Origin: Pseudomonas cichorii
Lineage (GTDB): Bacteria > Pseudomonadota > Gammaproteobacteria > Pseudomonadales > Pseudomonadaceae
NCBI RefSeq assembly: GCF_018343775.1
Contig: NZ_CP074349.1
Span: 3,214,001-3,278,000 of the forward strand
Direction of reading: 5' to 3'
Length of the DNA stretch: 64,000 bases
Numbering within the stretch: position 1 is the stretch's first letter; every line of letters begins with the position of its first letter. The position numbers were made by a program, and so were the translations under genes. Under the pieces are notes generated by a model, which saw nothing but the letters and a program-made list of their open reading frames with translations, searched no databases and had not been told where the DNA came from. This document shows, one piece after another, positions 62,320 through 64,000 of the stretch.

Positions 62320-63642
62320 ATGACACCCTTTACCCCGGAACTGCTCGCCCCCGCTGGTACCCTGAAAAACATGCGGTATGCCTTCGCCTACGGAGCCGAT
62401 GCGGTCTATGCCGGCCAGCCGCGCTACAGCTTGCGGGTGCGTAACAACGAATTCGATCACGCCAACCTGGCACTCGGCATCAACGAGGCTCAGGCTCAAG
62501 GCAAGCGTTTCTACGTCGTGGTGAACATCGCACCGCACAACGCCAAGCTCAAGACCTTCCTCAAAGACCTTGAACCCGTAATCGCCATGGCTCCAGACGC
62601 GCTGATCATGTCCGACCCCGGCCTGATCATGCTGGTACGCAAGCACTTCCCGCAGATGCCGATTCACCTGTCGGTGCAAGCCAACACCGTGAACTGGGCC
62701 AGCGTCGAGTTCTGGCAACAGCAGGGCCTGAGCCGGATCATCCTGTCTCGCGAGCTGTCCCTGGAAGAAATCGACGAAATCCGCCAGCAGGTTCCTGCCA
62801 TGGAGCTGGAAGTATTCGTCCACGGCGCGCTGTGCATGGCCTATTCCGGCCGCTGCCTGTTGTCGGGCTACCTCAACAAGCGTGACGCCAACCAAGGCAG
62901 TTGCACCAACGCCTGCCGCTGGAAATATTCTGCGCAAGAAGCCACGGAAAACCCGCTTGGCGACATTGTGCAAGTCTATGAGCCCGAACCGACCCTGAGC
63001 GCAGGCGCGCCGACCGATCAGGTGTTCCTGTTGCAGGAAAACAATCGCCCGGATGAGCTGATGCCCGCCTTCGAGGACGAACACGGCACCTACATCATGA
63101 ACTCCAAAGACCTGCGCGCTGTACAGCATGTCGAGCGCCTGACCCGCATGGGCGTGCATTCATTGAAAATCGAAGGCCGGACCAAATCCCACTTCTATTG
63201 CGCCCGCACTACACAGGTCTACCGCCGGGCAATCGACGACGCCGTAGCCGGCCGCGAATTCGACCGCAGCCTGATGACCGATCTGGAATCCCTGGCCCAT
63301 CGCGGCTACACCGAAGGCTTCCTGCGCCGCCATGTCCACGACGAATACCAGAACTACCAGAACGGCAGCTCGGTTTCAGAACGACAGCAGTTCGTCGGCG
63401 AACTGACCGGCGAACGCCGCGACGGGCTGGCCGAAGTCCGGGTCAAGAATCGCTTCAGCCTCGGCGACCCTATGGAACTGATGACACCCAGGGGCAACTT
63501 CCACTTTGACTTGCAGCAGTTGCAGAACGCCAAAGGAGAAGCCATCGAAACCGCGCCCGGGGACGGGCATACGGTGTACTTGCCTATTCCCATTGAGGTG
63601 GACTTGGGGTTTGGGTTGTTGATGCGAGATGTGGGAGGTTGA
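62320..63642 (+). CDS. trhP: U32 peptidase-family tRNA hydroxylation protein TrhP (YegQ)
   Basis: 440 aa. PELLAPAGTLKNMRYAFAYG, VYAGQPRYSLRVRNNEF, IHLSVQANTVNW and the Cys-rich HGALCMAYSGRCLLSGYLN...CTNACRWKY define the U32 branch of YegQ/TrhP. This protein adds the hydroxyl in 5-hydroxyuridine at tRNA position 34 and probably carries an Fe-S cluster at the four Cys. No strong Shine-Dalgarno is seen, but the start fits the family. Confidence 0.9.
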   Translation: MTPFTPELLAPAGTLKNMRYAFAYGADAVYAGQPRYSLRVRNNEFDHANLALGINEAQAQGKRFYVVVNIAPHNAKLKTFLKDLEPVIAMAPDALIMSDPGLIMLVRKHFPQMPIHLSVQANTVNWASVEFWQQQGLSRIILSRELSLEEIDEIRQQVPAMELEVFVHGALCMAYSGRCLLSGYLNKRDANQGSCTNACRWKYSAQEATENPLGDIVQVYEPEPTLSAGAPTDQVFLLQENNRPDELMPAFEDEHGTYIMNSKDLRAVQHVERLTRMGVHSLKIEGRTKSHFYCARTTQVYRRAIDDAVAGREFDRSLMTDLESLAHRGYTEGFLRRHVHDEYQNYQNGSSVSERQQFVGELTGERRDGLAEVRVKNRFSLGDPMELMTPRGNFHFDLQQLQNAKGEAIETAPGDGHTVYLPIPIEVDLGFGLLMRDVGG

Positions 63643-63653
63643 GCGACAGTCTG

Positions 63654-63690
63654 GCGTGGGAGGGAGCTTGCTCGCGACGACGGCATTGAA
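63654..63690. repeat. REP element, second type
   Basis: GTGGGAGGGAGCTTGCTCGC followed by GACGACGGC: the GGAGCTTGCTCGCGA dyad is a common Pseudomonas REP core. It lies between the ends of trhP and the convergent cytochrome gene. Confidence 0.6.
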
Positions 63691-63729
63691 GGCGATACAT
63701 TTTTTGGATGTACCGCCCTCTCACTTGAT

Positions 63730-64000
63730 CTAAAGGGTTTTCATGTACTCGATCAACGCATAGCGCTCGTCATCGTTGAACGATGATGCACCATAGTCAT
63801 GACCTGCCTTCGAGTTCCCCGGTAAGGACGTATCGAAAGTGAAGGGGGCACCAGGCCCATTGGCATCGATAAAACCGACAGCCTTCGGATCGAACACAAT
63901 CGAGCCCGTCTTGAAACTCGAAGGACGTGCATCAGGGGGAAGCAGCAGATCATATAGCGTGCGTACCGAGCCGTTGTGCAGGTAAGGCGCTGTTGCCCAG
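63730..64000 (-). CDS. Dihaem cytochrome c peroxidase-like protein, 3' end only
   Basis: The last 90 codons are in the window; the gene continues past 64000. WATAPYLHNGSVRTLYDLL and the C-terminal DDERYALIEYMKTL are typical of the C-terminal haem domain of bacterial dihaem peroxidases and related MauG-like proteins, where LHNGSV lies beyond the second CxxCH. The haem motifs themselves are outside the window. Confidence 0.75.
   Translation of the reverse strand, partial: WATAPYLHNGSVRTLYDLLLPPDARPSSFKTGSIVFDPKAVGFIDANGPGAPFTFDTSLPGNSKAGHDYGASSFNDDERYALIEYMKTL

Overview
The window looks like a chromosomal segment of a Pseudomonas. The evidence is the Pseudomonas-type trehalose synthase, a DUF1652 protein, a FecI/FecR/TonB-receptor locus with a FecI-type promoter, REP elements of the GCGAATGAATTC type, and high GC coding DNA. 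A plant-associated lineage is plausible, but the sequence does not fix the species. All calls come from reading the sequence and from remembered family features; no database search was run.

Layout. (1) 1-8266: a + strand gene set with two copies of a module: a secreted protein with one C-terminal CxxCH haem motif, followed by a protein resembling the N-terminal half of the haem enzymes VioB/RebD/StaD. A secreted orphan protein sits between the modules and a beta-propeller protein ends the set. (2) 8471-22094: metabolic and regulatory genes: a TonB receptor, a PuuR-like regulator with PuuD, LysR, azoreductase plus hydrolase with a divergent GlxA-type regulator, an orphan histidine kinase, trehalose synthase, a frameshifted LysR gene, and a DJ-1/PfpI protein divergent from an FtrA-type regulator. 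(3) 22107-34331: ten tightly packed minus-strand genes that look like one biosynthetic operon. A cupin, a MetRS-like ligase, a SidA/IucD-type N-hydroxylase and a DAO-type oxidase match the known enzyme set for hydrazine (N-N bond) formation. A fused SbnA-SbnB protein should supply L-2,3-diaminopropionate. A second flavoprotein, a leaderless binding protein, a LysE exporter, an Fe-dependent alcohol dehydrogenase and a serine hydrolase complete it. This is the strongest candidate for an undescribed system. (4) 34521-34773: regulatory DNA with a 17-bp palindrome and a Fur-box promoter driving a probable iron-repressed small RNA. (5) 34871-42403: Xre-RES toxin-antitoxin, acuR/acuI with matching operators, nitronate monooxygenase, modABC behind a perfect ModE-type palindrome, and topoisomerase IB.

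(6) 42586-53837: an accessory region between tRNA-Leu(TAA) and tRNA-Cys(GCA). It holds small orphan proteins, an HNH nuclease, a complete IS3-family element that rewrote the tail of a small lipoprotein, a KilA-N protein, a complete IS21-family element without target duplication, and a beheaded integrase next to tRNA-Cys. It looks like a decayed tRNA-targeted island. (7) 54040-64000: DUF4432 epimerase-like protein, FecI/FecR/receptor locus, a fused KdsB-KdsC protein, a FliB-type lysine methylase, the U32 protein TrhP/YegQ, and the 3' end of a dihaem peroxidase-like gene.

In the proposed biosynthetic operon, lysine (or ornithine) would be N-hydroxylated, joined to an amino acid by the MetRS-like protein, rearranged to a hydrazine by the cupin, and cleaved by the DAO enzyme. 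The diaminopropionate branch and the second flavoprotein would build the final product and LysE would export it. The first four steps rest on homology to the s56-p1 type pathway; the rest is inference.
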